DNA from: Prevotella sp. UBA3776
GTDB taxonomy: Bacteria; Bacteroidota; Bacteroidia; Bacteroidales; Bacteroidaceae
Reading direction: 5' to 3'
Assembly (NCBI GenBank): GCA_002369515.1
Contig: DFFM01000018.1
Coordinates: forward strand, 76,253 to 140,252
DNA length: 64,000 nt
Position 1 is the stretch's first letter. Each line of letters begins with the position of its first letter. Positions 52,778 to 63,567 of the stretch are shown in pieces. Below the pieces are notes generated by a model that did not search any database, was not told where the DNA came from, and saw only the letters and a list, made by a program, of their open reading frames with translations. The translations under genes were made by a program, and so were the position numbers.

Positions 52778-53368
52778 ATGAAACAGAAATTCAATGTCAT
52801 TACCAGCACATGTGTGCCGTTGCCACTGGAGAATATAGATACCGACCAGATAATACCTGCCCGCTTTTTGAAAGCAACCGACAAGCAAGGTTTCGGTGAC
52901 AATCTATTTCGTGACTGGCGCTTCGATAAAGAAGGACGCCCCATCAAAGACTTTGTGCTCAACGACCCCACTTATGGCGGAGTGATACTGGTGGCGGGGA
53001 AGAACTTCGGTTCGGGCTCTAGCCGTGAACACGCTGCATGGGCCATTGCCGGTTATGGCTTCCGAGTGGTCATCAGTTCGTTTTTCGCAGACATTCACAA
53101 GAACAACGAACTCAACAATTTCGTGTTGCCAGTAGTGGTTTCTGAGCCTTTCTTGGCTGAACTCTTCGAGAGTATCAAGGCGGCCCCAAAAACTTTGGTC
53201 GAAGTTGATTTGCCCAACCAGAAAGTGACCAATAAAGCAACGGGTCGAATTGAACATTTCGAAATCAATGGCTATAAGAAACACTGTCTGATGAACGGAC
53301 TTGACGACATAGATTTTCTTCTGGCCAACAAAGAAAAAATAGAAGCATGGGAACACCTCAACAAATAA
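52778..53368 (+). CDS. leuD: 3-isopropylmalate dehydratase, small subunit
   Basis: 196 residues. The swivel domain carries [14 protein letters not shown] and [17 protein letters not shown], with the SSR substrate loop. Partner of LeuC. Its 3' end overlaps the next gene by 22 bp. Confidence 0.97.
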   Translation: MKQKFNVITSTCVPLPLENIDTDQIIPARFLKATDKQGFGDNLFRDWRFDKEGRPIKDFVLNDPTYGGVILVAGKNFGSGSSREHAAWAIAGYGFRVVISSFFADIHKNNELNNFVLPVVVSEPFLAELFESIKAAPKTLVEVDLPNQKVTNKATGRIEHFEINGYKKHCLMNGLDDIDFLLANKEKIEAWEHLNK

Positions 53369-54927
53369 CCGCCGAGTCCTACCGCCGAGTCCTGCCCTTT
53401 ATAGAGATTATGGACTCCACACTTCGTGATGGCGAGCAGACCAACGGCGTGTCCTTCTTGCCTCACGAGAAACTCGTGATAGCCCGCATGCTGTTGAGTG
53501 ACCTCAACGTGGATCGCATCGAGGTGGCTTCAGCCCGTGTTTCGGAAGGTGAGCGTGAGGCCGTCCGCATGATTTGCCGCTATGCCTCACAAGTAGGACG
53601 GCTCCAAAGCGTAGAGGTTCTGGGGTTCGTTGATGGGACTGCCTCTATAGATTGGATCGCCGATTGTGGAGGGCGTGTAATCAATCTCTTGGCCAAGGGG
53701 TCTTTGAAACACTGTACCCAGCAGCTTGGCAAAACTCCCGACGAACACATTTCTGACATTCTCTTTTCTGTGGGTTATGCCCAGGAACGGGGATTGGCGG
53801 TCAATCTGTATCTTGAGGATTGGTCCAACGGAATGAAAGATTCGCCTCAGTATGTCTATCAGCTCATGGATGCGCTCACTTCCACACCCGTCATGCGATT
53901 CATGCTGCCCGACACACTCGGCATCATGAACCCGCTGCAGGTGATAGAGTTCTTCCGCAAAATGGTGAAACGCTATCCCAACACACATTTTGATTTCCAT
54001 GCCCACAACGACTACGATTTGGCTGTTTCAAATTCACTTGCGGCAGTCCTCAGCGGAGCCAAGGGACTCCATGTCACAGTCAACGGACTGGGTGAGCGAT
54101 GTGGCAATGCACCCATAGCCAGCGTACAGGCCATTCTGAAAGACCAGTTCCATGCAACTACCCATATCAACGAGAGCCAGCTCAATCGAGCCAGCCGCGT
54201 GGTGGAAAGCTACAGTGGCATTGCCGTGGCTGCCAACCAACCCATCGTTGGCGACAATGTGTTCACCCAAGTGGCAGGTGTCCATGCCGACGGCGACAGC
54301 AAAGACAAACTCTACTACAACGATTTGGTGCCCGAGCGTTTCGGGCGTCGCCGTGCCTATGCGTTGGGAAAAACCAGCGGACGCGCCAACATTGCCCGAA
54401 ACCTGAAGGAACTGGGGCTTGAACTTACCCCCGAGCAGACACGCCGTGTGACACGCCGCATCACCGAACTAGGTGACAAAAAGGAAATAGTCACTCAAGA
54501 TGATCTTCCCTATATAGTCAGCGATGTTCTCCATCACGATGTTGCTCATGACAAAGTGAAGCTCATCAGCTACATCGTCACTACTGCCTATGGACTCAAG
54601 CCAGGAGCCAATGTCAAGGTTGAAATCAATGGCAATGCCTACGAGGCGGCAGCAACTGGAGATGGTCAGTATGACGCGTTCGTCAAGGCTCTGCGTTACA
54701 TCTACAGGAAGTATCTCGGACGAACTTTCCCCATTCTGTCCAACTACCAGGTAACCATTCCGCCAGGTGGGCGTACCGATGCGCTAGTGCAGACAGTCAT
54801 TACCTGGGACAATGACGGCCGCACCATTCGCACCCGTGGCCTCGACGCAGACCAGACCGAGGCCGCCATCAAAGCAACCTTCAAAATGCTGAATATTTTT
54901 GAGGAACAGACAATAAACAACACCTAA
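53347..54927 (+). CDS. Second 2-isopropylmalate synthase-like enzyme (possible citramalate synthase)
   Basis: 526 residues. Same layout as Leu[15 protein letters not shown] (about 21-34), [14 protein letters not shown] with metal-binding His, GLGERCGN, and a C-terminal LeuA-type dimerisation domain (about 400-520). Proteins of this kind sit between leuD and leuB in many Bacteroidetes. Divergence from the first copy suggests another acceptor, for example pyruvate (citramalate, for isoleucine). This is an inference; homocitrate-type activity is an alternative. An internal ATG at 53410 lies inside the conserved motif and is not the start. Confidence 0.8.
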   Translation: MGTPQQITAESYRRVLPFIEIMDSTLRDGEQTNGVSFLPHEKLVIARMLLSDLNVDRIEVASARVSEGEREAVRMICRYASQVGRLQSVEVLGFVDGTASIDWIADCGGRVINLLAKGSLKHCTQQLGKTPDEHISDILFSVGYAQERGLAVNLYLEDWSNGMKDSPQYVYQLMDALTSTPVMRFMLPDTLGIMNPLQVIEFFRKMVKRYPNTHFDFHAHNDYDLAVSNSLAAVLSGAKGLHVTVNGLGERCGNAPIASVQAILKDQFHATTHINESQLNRASRVVESYSGIAVAANQPIVGDNVFTQVAGVHADGDSKDKLYYNDLVPERFGRRRAYALGKTSGRANIARNLKELGLELTPEQTRRVTRRITELGDKKEIVTQDDLPYIVSDVLHHDVAHDKVKLISYIVTTAYGLKPGANVKVEINGNAYEAAATGDGQYDAFVKALRYIYRKYLGRTFPILSNYQVTIPPGGRTDALVQTVITWDNDGRTIRTRGLDADQTEAAIKATFKMLNIFEEQTINNT

Positions 54928-54997
54928 CCAGCGTTTTAAAAATTGTCATCACTTATCAAACACTCATCCAACAACATTACCCAACAACCTCACTAAA

Positions 54998-56065
54998 ATG
55001 AATATTAAAATAGCCATTCTCCCGGGCGACGGCATAGGACCCGAAATCATGAAGCAAGGCGTAGCCGTTCTCGATGCCATTGCCAGTAAGTTTAATCATA
55101 AGTTCGAGTACGAAGAAGCTATCTGTGGCGCACACGCCATAGATGAAGTGGGCGACCCTTATCCGCCGCAGACCCATGAGGCATGCATGCGTGCCGATGC
55201 TGTTCTTTTTGCCGCAGTGGGCGACTTGCGCTACGATAACGACCCCACGGCTCCCATTCGTCCAGAGCAGGGACTTTTGGCCATGCGCAAACAGTTGGGA
55301 CTCTTTGCCAATGTTCGCCCCGTTGTCACTTTCCCCTGTCTGCTCCACAAGTCGCCCCTCAAGGATGAGCTCATCAGCGGAGCTGACTTTGTGGTCATTC
55401 GTGAACTCACTGGTGGCATGTACTTCGGTGAGCGTCATCAAGACAACGACCATGCGTTCGATACTGATGTATATACGCGTCCGGAAATTGAGCGCATTTT
55501 GCGCGTTGGTTTTGAGATGGCCATGACGCGCCGCCGCCACCTCACTGTGGTCGATAAGGCCAATATTTTGGCTACCAGTCGCTTGTGGCGACAAATAGCA
55601 CAAGAAATGGAGCAACAGTATCCCGATGTGCAAACAGACTATATGTTCATCGACAATGCTTCCATGCGTGTTCTGACCGAGCCCCGCTTTTTTGATGTCA
55701 TTGTCACCGAGAACACCTTCGGTGATATTCTCACAGACGAGACATCGTGCATCACCGGTTCGATGGGGTTGCAGCCCAGCAGTTCGTTGGGCGAGCATAC
55801 TCCGCTCTTTGAACCCGTTCACGGGTCGTGGCCTCAGGCGGCTGGCAAGAACATTGCAAACCCGTTGGCTCAGATTCTCTCTGCAGCCATGTTGCTCGAG
55901 CATTTTGGCCTTGAAGCCGAGGGCGCACTTGTGCGCGAAGCCGTCACTGCGTCGCTCGATGCCAATGTGCGCACTCCGGAAATTCAAGTGGAAGGCGGTG
56001 ATTGCTATGGAACGCGTGAAGTGGGAGCGTGGATAGTGAATTACATCAACGAAAAACAAAGCTGA
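54998..56065 (+). CDS. leuB: 3-isopropylmalate dehydrogenase
   Basis: 355 residues. [15 protein letters not shown] (about 7-21), the dehydrogenase signature [19 protein letters not shown] and the NAD-binding [15 protein letters not shown]. It oxidises and decarboxylates 3-isopropylmalate to 2-ketoisocaproate. Last gene of the operon. Confidence 0.97.
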   Translation: MNIKIAILPGDGIGPEIMKQGVAVLDAIASKFNHKFEYEEAICGAHAIDEVGDPYPPQTHEACMRADAVLFAAVGDLRYDNDPTAPIRPEQGLLAMRKQLGLFANVRPVVTFPCLLHKSPLKDELISGADFVVIRELTGGMYFGERHQDNDHAFDTDVYTRPEIERILRVGFEMAMTRRRHLTVVDKANILATSRLWRQIAQEMEQQYPDVQTDYMFIDNASMRVLTEPRFFDVIVTENTFGDILTDETSCITGSMGLQPSSSLGEHTPLFEPVHGSWPQAAGKNIANPLAQILSAAMLLEHFGLEAEGALVREAVTASLDANVRTPEIQVEGGDCYGTREVGAWIVNYINEKQS

Positions 56066-56242
56066 TAGTAAGTTGCCCCTGTCTTAGAATAATTCAATAA
56101 CACTCTTCTGGCAGCATTCCCATTGCGGTGGTTCAGGCTCACTGGCAACATGGACGATAACAATTTCACGATGAAAATAACCCAGTAGGTTCGCTTGTTA
56201 CAGACCTTAGCAGCAGCCTGCCAACAAAAAGCATATTATTTC

Positions 56243-57115
56243 ATGAAGAATAGACGATTCGGAGCGTATCTGGCTTTGCTGTTTGTCCTGTTGTCTTTGT
56301 CTTCAGCAAGGGCTCAGGAAAAAAGAATGCTAAGCAAGTCGGAAACAAAGAGTCTGGCCGATACGCTGAGCCATTTTGACCAATGGATACCCTTGCCCAA
56401 GTTTCTGCAGAGCAACGAACTTGCCAACGAGTATTGCAGTCATGTGCTGACACTGAGAAATGAACAATATGCAACTGACAGCACTGCTGCTGTGGAGTAC
56501 ATTGCTCGGCTGAAAAGGCTGATTGACCAGTTCTACCGAGTGAAGCCAAAGTACATGGAAAGTTTAGGCCTGATGGGTTTCGATGGCATGATTCACATGC
56601 GGCTCAATGAAGTGCAGCCTCGCTGTTCCACTCTGTTGAACTATTGCAACAAACGACGTCAGGCGAAAAGAGAGGCTCAACTGCGCTCCATGCCACAGGG
56701 AAAACTGCTCTCTTTCTGCTACGAGGAGTGGGGCTCTTCTCGTCCCAATCCCGTCAAAGTTGCCGTCAGTGCAAATGCCGACGGACAGATGGAAGTGGCG
56801 GCCTACGACAGATACAACCGATACGATGATGAGAAAAATGCTGTCAAGAAAATTCTTGCCTCCGAAGCTGTTCTCTCTGAACTGCGCCAACGTATAGAAA
56901 AGAACAAGCTCTATCAGTTGTTGGGCAATTATGACGAGCCTTGCCTCTTTCGTGATGTACCTCAACTGACGGGAGGTCCCCCTTCGTGGATGTTCAAGGC
57001 GGTGTTCGAAGATGGAACGGTGTCTTCGGGTGGCGACCACGGGCCTGTGTTGGAATGCCAGAAAATAGGCTATTGGCTGATGGAGCTTGTGTTGCCCGAG
57101 GATCAGCGTGAATGA
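56243..57115 (+). CDS. Secreted protein of unknown function
   Basis: 290 residues from MKNRRFGAYLALLFVLLSLSSARAQ, a signal peptide. The mature part is helical (RLKRLIDQFYRVKPKYM) with a final mixed region containing GGPPSWMFKAVFEDGTVSSGG. No family or catalytic motif recognised. It is separate from leuB by 177 bp without a clear terminator. Confidence 0.6.
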   Translation: MKNRRFGAYLALLFVLLSLSSARAQEKRMLSKSETKSLADTLSHFDQWIPLPKFLQSNELANEYCSHVLTLRNEQYATDSTAAVEYIARLKRLIDQFYRVKPKYMESLGLMGFDGMIHMRLNEVQPRCSTLLNYCNKRRQAKREAQLRSMPQGKLLSFCYEEWGSSRPNPVKVAVSANADGQMEVAAYDRYNRYDDEKNAVKKILASEAVLSELRQRIEKNKLYQLLGNYDEPCLFRDVPQLTGGPPSWMFKAVFEDGTVSSGGDHGPVLECQKIGYWLMELVLPEDQRE

Positions 57116-57247
57116 TGTCGTTCTAAGTTGTTGCATCTCGCAAATAGATGGCTAGTGGTTGGTCGTGGGGGAGTAGTGTCGTACTCACATTTCATCCAGC
57201 TTCCACCCCTTCATGATATGTACAATAATCATCTTGTTTTGACAAAA

Positions 57248-58402
57248 ATGCTGAAAAACAATATCTACTTTTTATGCTTGTTCCTATTTCTGAACAGCCA
57301 GTTGGCTTCTGCTCAGAATGACGTTTGGGGCTATGAATATCGCAATGAGATTCCCGTTTATGTTGACAGCATACAGGTGCAGCTCAACTATCCATTGGCC
57401 TGGGGTAACAGTCCTATCAAGGATTTCGTTCTTTGGCGTGATGCTGCCCGGGCCAAGGTGTTTGAGTGTATGATGGAAGCTCCTCCCAAACCTGTAGCAT
57501 GGGATGTGCGTGTTTTGTGTGAGGAGCAGCGCGAAGGCTACCGAGCTCGCAAACTTGAGTTTGCCTTGAGCCGCTGGTACAGAGTGAAGGCCTATCTGCT
57601 CATACCCGATGGAGAGGGGCCATTCCCATCCGTCAATCTGCTGCACGATCATGGGGCACACCTGAGCATTGGCAAGGAGAAAATGATTCGACCTTTTTGT
57701 GTCGATACAGCTATCGTGAAAGATGCTGACGGTTGGGTCCAAAGCCTTTATGGCGGCCAGTATTTGGGTGACTTTCTGGCACAAAATGGATTTGTGGTTT
57801 TTTCAACCGATGCTCCTCTCTGGGGCGAACGCGGGCGCGCAGAGGGTGTTGACCGAAGCAAATACGACCTCATTGCGGGCAATATGATGATGCTTGGCCG
57901 TGACCTGAGTGCCTTTATGACCTACGATGACCTGGCTGCCACCGAATTCCTCGCTTCGTTGCCCGAGGTCGATGCTGAGCGCATCGGCTGTGCAGGATGC
58001 TCTATGGGGGGCTATCGTGCATGGATGCTTGCTGCACTGAGTGACCGCGTAAAGGCCGGTGCCTGCATCTGCTGGATGGGGAGCACTTTTGCTCAGCTGT
58101 CCAACCACTATGGGCGCAAGGAGAATGGTGGTTTTGCCAACTGCATCCCTGCTTTGCGGCAGTATCTGGACTATCCGCATATAGCTTCGCTTGCGTGTCC
58201 TAAACCCATGCTGTTTGTATCGGGCATGAAGGACAAATTGTTCCCCATAGAAGGCGTAAATGCGGCTTTCGAAACCATGCACACCGTGTGGAGGAGCCAA
58301 GGGGTTGACAAACAATTGGAAACCTACGTGAAGGACCAACCCCATGAATGCAATCTGGACAACCAGACAATGATTCTGAAATTTCTGAAACGACACTTAT
58401 GA
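57248..58402 (+). CDS. Secreted alpha/beta hydrolase of the dienelactone hydrolase/acetyl esterase type
   Basis: 384 residues from MLKNNIYFLCLFLFLNSQLAS, a signal peptide; longer upstream frames have no such start. The hydrolase core has VNLLHDHGAHLSIGKE, the nucleophile elbow GCSMGG, the Asp in SGMKDKLFP and a His in DQPHECN, all in order. It resembles Bacteroidetes enzymes of the Abhydrolase_7 type, which act as carbohydrate esterases. Its stop overlaps the next start (ATGA). Confidence 0.8.
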   Translation: MLKNNIYFLCLFLFLNSQLASAQNDVWGYEYRNEIPVYVDSIQVQLNYPLAWGNSPIKDFVLWRDAARAKVFECMMEAPPKPVAWDVRVLCEEQREGYRARKLEFALSRWYRVKAYLLIPDGEGPFPSVNLLHDHGAHLSIGKEKMIRPFCVDTAIVKDADGWVQSLYGGQYLGDFLAQNGFVVFSTDAPLWGERGRAEGVDRSKYDLIAGNMMMLGRDLSAFMTYDDLAATEFLASLPEVDAERIGCAGCSMGGYRAWMLAALSDRVKAGACICWMGSTFAQLSNHYGRKENGGFANCIPALRQYLDYPHIASLACPKPMLFVSGMKDKLFPIEGVNAAFETMHTVWRSQGVDKQLETYVKDQPHECNLDNQTMILKFLKRHL

Positions 58403-60063
58403 TAGAAGAATATCAGTTGCGAGTGGTGCCGCGTGTGGCTGCCACCGAAAGCCTGCTAAAGGATTATCTGCAAAACGAAAAAGGCATTGACGCCTCCTCT
58501 ATTTGCCACATCAGAATACTGAAACGAAGCATTGATGCGCGTCAGCGCACCATCTTTGTGAACCTGAAAGTGCGCGTTTATATCAACGAGAATCCCGAGG
58601 ACGAAGATCTTGCACATGTAGAATATCGCGATGTGAGCCTTGCGCCACAGGTGATTGTCGTCGGGGCTGGACCTGGAGGGCTGTTTGCCGCGTTGCATTT
58701 GATAGAACTGGGGCTGAAGCCTGTTGTGCTCGAGCGAGGAAAGAACGTTCGAGACCGCAAAAAGGACCTGGCTCAGATAGCCCGTACACAGCAGGTGAAT
58801 AGTGAGAGCAACTACTGTTTCGGAGAGGGAGGAGCGGGTGCCTACAGTGACGGAAAACTATACACCCGTAGCAAGAAACGAGGCTCCACAGAAAAAATTC
58901 TGAACGTATTCTGTCAGCATGGCGCGCCGCTGAGCATATTGGCTGATGCCCATCCGCACATCGGCACCGACAAGTTGCCGCGGGTGATCGAGAACATGCG
59001 CGAGACCATTCTGCGTTGTGGGGGCGAAGTGCATTTCCAGACAAAGATGACGGGATTGTTGATTGACAATTCGCAGTTGACTATTAATCATTCGTCAATT
59101 TGCCATGACAATAGTAAAAGTGGAAAGGTCATTGGAGTTGTAGCCGAAGAAAGAGTATTGGAGGTACAGAAATCAGGTCTCGACGAACAAAAAGAAAAGT
59201 TCATAACCAAGGAGTTTTTAGGCCCTGTGATACTGGCTACAGGACACAGTGCCCGCGATGTTTATCGTTACCTCTTCAGTGAGGGTATTGCCATTGAGGC
59301 AAAGTCGCTGGCCATGGGTGTGAGATTGGAGCATCCATCGATGCTGATAGACCAGATACAATACCATAGCAGCGAGGGTAGGGGACTATATCTTCCTGCA
59401 GCAGAATACAATTTTGTCACTCAGGTGGACGGGCGTGGAGTGTATAGCTTCTGTATGTGTCCGGGAGGCTTTGTCATTCCTTCCGCAACAGGCCCCGAGC
59501 AAATCGTTGTCAATGGTATGAGTCCCAGCAACCGTGGTACTGCATGGTCGAATAGCGGTATGGTGGTGGAGATACATCCTGAAGACATCGACTCTGAAGA
59601 CACATCGCCATTGTGCATGATGCTGTTTCAGGAACAGCTCGAGCGCACAACATGGCAGCAGGGCAACATGCGACAAACGGCGCCAGCCCAGCGCATGGCC
59701 GACTTTGTGAACCATAGGCTGAGCTGCGATCTGCCTAAGAGCAGCTATGCTCCTGGATTGATTTCCAGCCCATTGCATTTCTGGTTGCCTGAACATATTG
59801 GAAAACGGTTGCAGCAGGGATTCCTGAAGTTTGGAAAGATGAGCCACGGTTTTCTCACCAATGAAGCTGTGCTCATTGCCACCGAGACGCGCACATCGAG
59901 CCCTGTGCGTATATTGCGCGATGCAGAAACCCTTCAGCATGTTAGTGTGGACGGACTTTTTCCTTGCGGCGAGGGTGCTGGCTATGCAGGTGGCATTGTT
60001 TCGGCGGGTGTTGATGGCGAGCGTTGCGCCGACATGGCAGCAGCATATGTACGTCACTCGTAG
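58399..60063 (+). CDS. FAD-dependent dehydrogenase (COG2509-type)
   Basis: 554 residues from MIEEYQLRVVPRVAATE; the ATG overlaps the stop of the hydrolase gene. Dinucleotide-binding VIVVGAGPGGLFAALHLIELGLKPVVLE lies at about 93-120 in two halves, followed by YCFGEGGAGAYSDGKLYTRS and the C-terminal FPCGEGAGYAGGIVSAGVDG that closes the FAD site. Cytosolic. The substrate of this widespread family is unknown. Its 3' end overlaps by 10 bp the 3' end of the permease gene on the other strand. Confidence 0.88.
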   Translation: MIEEYQLRVVPRVAATESLLKDYLQNEKGIDASSICHIRILKRSIDARQRTIFVNLKVRVYINENPEDEDLAHVEYRDVSLAPQVIVVGAGPGGLFAALHLIELGLKPVVLERGKNVRDRKKDLAQIARTQQVNSESNYCFGEGGAGAYSDGKLYTRSKKRGSTEKILNVFCQHGAPLSILADAHPHIGTDKLPRVIENMRETILRCGGEVHFQTKMTGLLIDNSQLTINHSSICHDNSKSGKVIGVVAEERVLEVQKSGLDEQKEKFITKEFLGPVILATGHSARDVYRYLFSEGIAIEAKSLAMGVRLEHPSMLIDQIQYHSSEGRGLYLPAAEYNFVTQVDGRGVYSFCMCPGGFVIPSATGPEQIVVNGMSPSNRGTAWSNSGMVVEIHPEDIDSEDTSPLCMMLFQEQLERTTWQQGNMRQTAPAQRMADFVNHRLSCDLPKSSYAPGLISSPLHFWLPEHIGKRLQQGFLKFGKMSHGFLTNEAVLIATETRTSSPVRILRDAETLQHVSVDGLFPCGEGAGYAGGIVSAGVDGERCADMAAAYVRHS

Positions 60064-61301
60064 CGCATCGACTTGGCCGGGTGAATGTGCGAAATAAGAT
60101 AGCTGGGAGCTATGAGTACAAACACACTGATGAAAAGTGTAGCCAAGTTGATGAGGATGATATAGATGAGGTTGATTTCCACAGGTACAGTACTCACGTA
60201 GTAGGTGGCAGGCTCAAGTTTCACCAAACCAGTGAAACGCTGCAGAAGTACCAGTCCAAGGCCAATGATGTTTCCAAAGAGCATGCCGCGCCCAATGATA
60301 AACACTGCAAACCAAAGGAATGTGTGGCGAATGGTGGTGTTAGTGGCTCCGAGAGCCTTGAGAACACCAATCATGTTCGTTCGTTCAAGTATAATGATGA
60401 GCAAGCCTGAAATCATAGTGATGCCTGCCACGCAAATCATCAATCCCAGAATGATCCACACATTCAAATCGAGTAGGTCGAGCCACGAAAAAATGGCAGG
60501 CTGCGCATTCTTGATGGTGACCGAACTAAAGGTTTCTCCATAGTGGTCGGTTGTTCGGTTTACCATATTAATATAATAGGTGGCGGTTTTGTCCAATTGT
60601 TCAAAGTTGCTCACCGTTACCTCTGCACCGCTCACTTGGTCGTCTTTCCATCCGTTCAGTTTTCTGGCTGTATGTAGGTCCCCAAAAACGATGTTCTTGT
60701 CGAACATGGTGAGGTTGGTTTCGTAGATTCCGCTGATGGTGAACCGGCGGGTGCGTACGTTGCCGTTGTCGAAAAAGTAGGCGAAGATTCTTTCACCCGC
60801 CTTGATTCCCAATTTGTCGGCCATCATTTTCGACACCACAATCTGGTTCCTGCTCTCGGCTGAACTCCATAGTGGCATGCGCCCCTCTACCATGTTGCTG
60901 CCGATGAAAGTAGTGTCGAACTGTTCGTCAACCCCCTTGAGCATGATGCCCAAAAAGTCGTTGTCGGTTTTCAGGATGCCTTGCTTCATGGTGTAGCGTT
61001 GAACGTGGGCTACACCTGGTGCCTTGCTGAGCACCTGCATCATGGAGTCGTCGATGGCTATTGGTTCCTCGTCAGCGCTCTGAATGCTCATGAAGTTGCC
61101 CACTGTGATATGGCTTCCAAAGCCAACCACCTTGTCGCGGATGGTATGCTTGAAACCCAGTACCACGCACACCGACACTATCATTACGGCTAGTCCGATG
61201 GCTACTCCGATAGTGGCAATGCGAATGGCAGGACGCGAAACTTTTCGTTCGTCGCCCTTGTCACTGTGTATGCGTCTGGCTATGAATAGGGGGAGATTCA
61301 A
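60054..61301 (-). CDS. ABC transporter permease of the FtsX/LolC-LolE type
   Basis: 415 residues. One membrane helix near the N terminus (ATIGVAIGLAVMIVSVCVVLGFK), a periplasmic MacB-like domain (about 60-270) and three helices at the C terminus. This is the layout of LolC/LolE, which extract lipoproteins from the inner membrane with the ATPase LolD. No ATPase is adjacent. Lipoprotein release is therefore probable but unproven. Confidence 0.85.
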   Translation of the reverse strand: MNLPLFIARRIHSDKGDERKVSRPAIRIATIGVAIGLAVMIVSVCVVLGFKHTIRDKVVGFGSHITVGNFMSIQSADEEPIAIDDSMMQVLSKAPGVAHVQRYTMKQGILKTDNDFLGIMLKGVDEQFDTTFIGSNMVEGRMPLWSSAESRNQIVVSKMMADKLGIKAGERIFAYFFDNGNVRTRRFTISGIYETNLTMFDKNIVFGDLHTARKLNGWKDDQVSGAEVTVSNFEQLDKTATYYINMVNRTTDHYGETFSSVTIKNAQPAIFSWLDLLDLNVWIILGLMICVAGITMISGLLIIILERTNMIGVLKALGATNTTIRHTFLWFAVFIIGRGMLFGNIIGLGLVLLQRFTGLVKLEPATYYVSTVPVEINLIYIILINLATLFISVFVLIAPSYLISHIHPAKSMRYE

Positions 61302-61357
61302 GATTCTTTCCTTAGTGTGGCTTATGTTCTTAAGGGCCTTTGTCGTTAGTGAAAAAG

Positions 61358-62566
61358 CTATTCGTCGCTTTCCACACGTCCAGGATAAGCTTCGAGTGCC
61401 TTGCGTAGCACAAAGAGGGCGCGCTCAAGGTCTTTCTTTTTAAGCACATAGGCTATGCGCACCTGGTTGATGCCTGCTCCTGGCGTTGTGTAGAAGCCAG
61501 TGGCTGGTGCCATCATCACCGTTTCGCCTTCATAGTCGAAACTCTCCAGGCACCAACGGCAAAACTTCTCGCTGTCGTCAACGGGCAATTTGGCCACGGT
61601 GTAGAAAGCTCCCATGGGTATGGGCGAATAGACACCTGGAATGCGGTTGAGCCCATCGATGAGGCACTTTCGCCGTTCCACGTATTCGTCATAGACATCG
61701 CGCATGTACTCCTCGGGTGTATTGAGCGAAGCCTCTGCGACAATCTGTCCGATGAGTGGGGGAGAAAGGCGTGCCTGGCAGAACTTCATCACCGCCCGGC
61801 GTATTTCCTGATTTTTTGTAATAAGGGCACCGATACGTATGCCGCATTCCGAGTAGCGCTTCGAAACAGAGTCGATGAGCACAACGTTCTGCTCGATGCC
61901 TTCCAGATGGCAGGCCGAGATGTAGGGTGAGCCTGTGTAGATGTACTCACGATACACCTCGTCGCTGAACAAGTAGAGGTCGTACTTCTTCACCAAGTCG
62001 CGGATTTGGTTCATTTCGCGACGTGTATAAAGGTAGCCTGTGGGGTTGTTGGGATTGCAGATGAGAATAGCCCGTGTGCGGTCGTTGATGAGTTCCTCGA
62101 ACTTCTCCACCTTGGGCAGTGAGAACCCCTCTTCGATTGTGGTGGCAATCGTGCGGATTTTTGCACCCGCCGAGATGGCGAACGCCATATAGTTGGCGTA
62201 GGCAGGTTCGGGCACGATTATTTCGTCGCCAGGGTTCAGGCAACTCATGAAGGCGAAAAGCACAGCCTCGCTGCCTCCGCAGGTGATGATGATGTCATCG
62301 GCCGTAACGTTGATGTCGTATTTCTTGTAGTAATCAACCAGTTTCTCGCGATAGCTCAGGTAGCCCTGTGATGGTGAGTACTCCAGTATTGAGCGGTCAA
62401 CGTTGCGTATGGCGTCGAGGGCCACTTGTGGAGTGGGCAGGTCGGGCTGGCCTATGTTCAGGTGATACACCTTTGTGCCACGCTTCTTGGCAGCGGCTGC
62501 CAAGGGAGCCAGCTTCCTGATAGGAGACTCGGGCATTTCGAGCCCACGAACTGAAATCTGAGGCAT
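61358..62566 (-). CDS. PLP-dependent aminotransferase, aspartate aminotransferase-like
   Basis: 402 residues, fold type I, class I/II. NIGQPDLPTP (about 37-46), CNPNNPTG (about 170), SDEVYREYIY and the PLP lysine in DSVSKRYSECGIRIG. Amino acid specificity cannot be read from the sequence. It lies 56 bp upstream of the permease gene on the same strand and starts next to the divergent AlbA_2 gene. Confidence 0.92.
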   Translation of the reverse strand: MPQISVRGLEMPESPIRKLAPLAAAAKKRGTKVYHLNIGQPDLPTPQVALDAIRNVDRSILEYSPSQGYLSYREKLVDYYKKYDINVTADDIIITCGGSEAVLFAFMSCLNPGDEIIVPEPAYANYMAFAISAGAKIRTIATTIEEGFSLPKVEKFEELINDRTRAILICNPNNPTGYLYTRREMNQIRDLVKKYDLYLFSDEVYREYIYTGSPYISACHLEGIEQNVVLIDSVSKRYSECGIRIGALITKNQEIRRAVMKFCQARLSPPLIGQIVAEASLNTPEEYMRDVYDEYVERRKCLIDGLNRIPGVYSPIPMGAFYTVAKLPVDDSEKFCRWCLESFDYEGETVMMAPATGFYTTPGAGINQVRIAYVLKKKDLERALFVLRKALEAYPGRVESDE

Positions 62567-62695
62567 GTTGCTTTCTTCTTTTATATATTACAAAAACGCT
62601 GCAAAATTACGTTTTTTTTCTCAATTAAGCGCCAAAAGGTTCGCTTTTTTTGTGCTATTTCGTATGAATTGGGCGATTTGGAAAAAAATTTGTGC

Positions 62696-62703
62696 TATCT
62701 TTG
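62696..62703 (+). promoter_or_regulatory. -7 box at the AlbA_2 gene start
   Basis: TATCTTTG followed by C, with TTTG at 62677-62680 (gap 15, a little short). Transcription would begin near 62709, where an in-frame GTG lies. Confidence 0.4.
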
Positions 62704-62708
62704 CACCT

Positions 62709-63344
62709 GTGAACGAACGCAGATACATTCAGAAACTCATTGCCGAAGGCGAGCACCAGCAGCAGGATTTCAAGTATAAGATTTCCGATGCCATGAAGTT
62801 GGCTCGTTCAGTGTCAGCCTTTGCAAACACCGATGGAGGACGGTTGCTCATTGGCGTGCGTGATGATGGCCACATTTCGGGAGTGCGTTCCGAAGAGGAA
62901 ATCTTCATGATGCATGCCGCCGCCTACAAGTACTGTCGTCCGTCGGCTTCCATCAAGTTTGACACCTATCAGATTGATGGGCGCACACTCGTCATAGCCA
63001 CTGTTCCCCCCTCAGAGCGCAAGCCCATTTGTGCGCTTACCGACGAAGGCCGTTATCGAGCATATATCCGAGTGGCCGACGAAAACATCGTGGCATCGCC
63101 CGTACACGTGGCCATCTGGCGCGAACAGCAGTCGCCACAAGGGCAGCTCACCGTTTACGATGAAGCCGAGCAACAGCTATTGTCAGCGCTAGCTTTTGGT
63201 CCATGCCAGACGCTCAATCAGATAGTTCGCCGTTCGCGATTGCAGCGTCAAAAGGCCATCACCTTGTTGGCCCGTCTTGTGCGCTATGGTATCGTGGAGA
63301 TGCAACTTGCCGACCATCGTTTCCTGTTCACGGCAGTTGAGTGA
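62709..63344 (+). CDS. AlbA_2 (Schlafen-type) putative DNA-binding protein
   Basis: 211 residues from the GTG at 62709; an ATG at 62664 is upstream of the -7 box and would need another promoter. The AlbA_2 domain spans about 1-130: EGEHQQQDFKYKISDAMKLARSVSAFANTDGGRLLIGVRDDG in several parts, then SVHVAIW-like end. A short winged-helix-like tail (QTLNQIVRRSRLQRQKAITLLARLVRYGIVE) follows. Such proteins are often regulators; the role here is unknown. Confidence 0.75.
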   Translation: MNERRYIQKLIAEGEHQQQDFKYKISDAMKLARSVSAFANTDGGRLLIGVRDDGHISGVRSEEEIFMMHAAAYKYCRPSASIKFDTYQIDGRTLVIATVPPSERKPICALTDEGRYRAYIRVADENIVASPVHVAIWREQQSPQGQLTVYDEAEQQLLSALAFGPCQTLNQIVRRSRLQRQKAITLLARLVRYGIVEMQLADHRFLFTAVE

Positions 63345-63514
63345 ACAACTTGCTATAGGCTGGTAAATGGTTCAACTTTTTCATGATGATTTTTGTGTTT
63401 TTATAGAAAGTGCAGGCCTTTGCCCCGATATTGTGACACATGGAAATGTTTGTTGTCTATATGTTGAGTGTGAAGTGGCTATGTGCGCTTTTTTCAAAGA
63501 AAGCAGAAAAAAAA

Positions 63515-63545
63515 TTGTGTATGTTGTTTTTTTTGTGTAAGTTTG
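63515..63545 (+). promoter_or_regulatory. Promoter of the glucosaminidase gene
   Basis: TTG (63515-63517), a 20-bp gap and TAAGTTTG (63538-63545), 22 bp before the ATG at 63568. The stretch 63345-63514 before it has no other feature that I can see. Confidence 0.5.
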
Positions 63546-63567
63546 CAAGCTAAAAGTGCGAATACGA

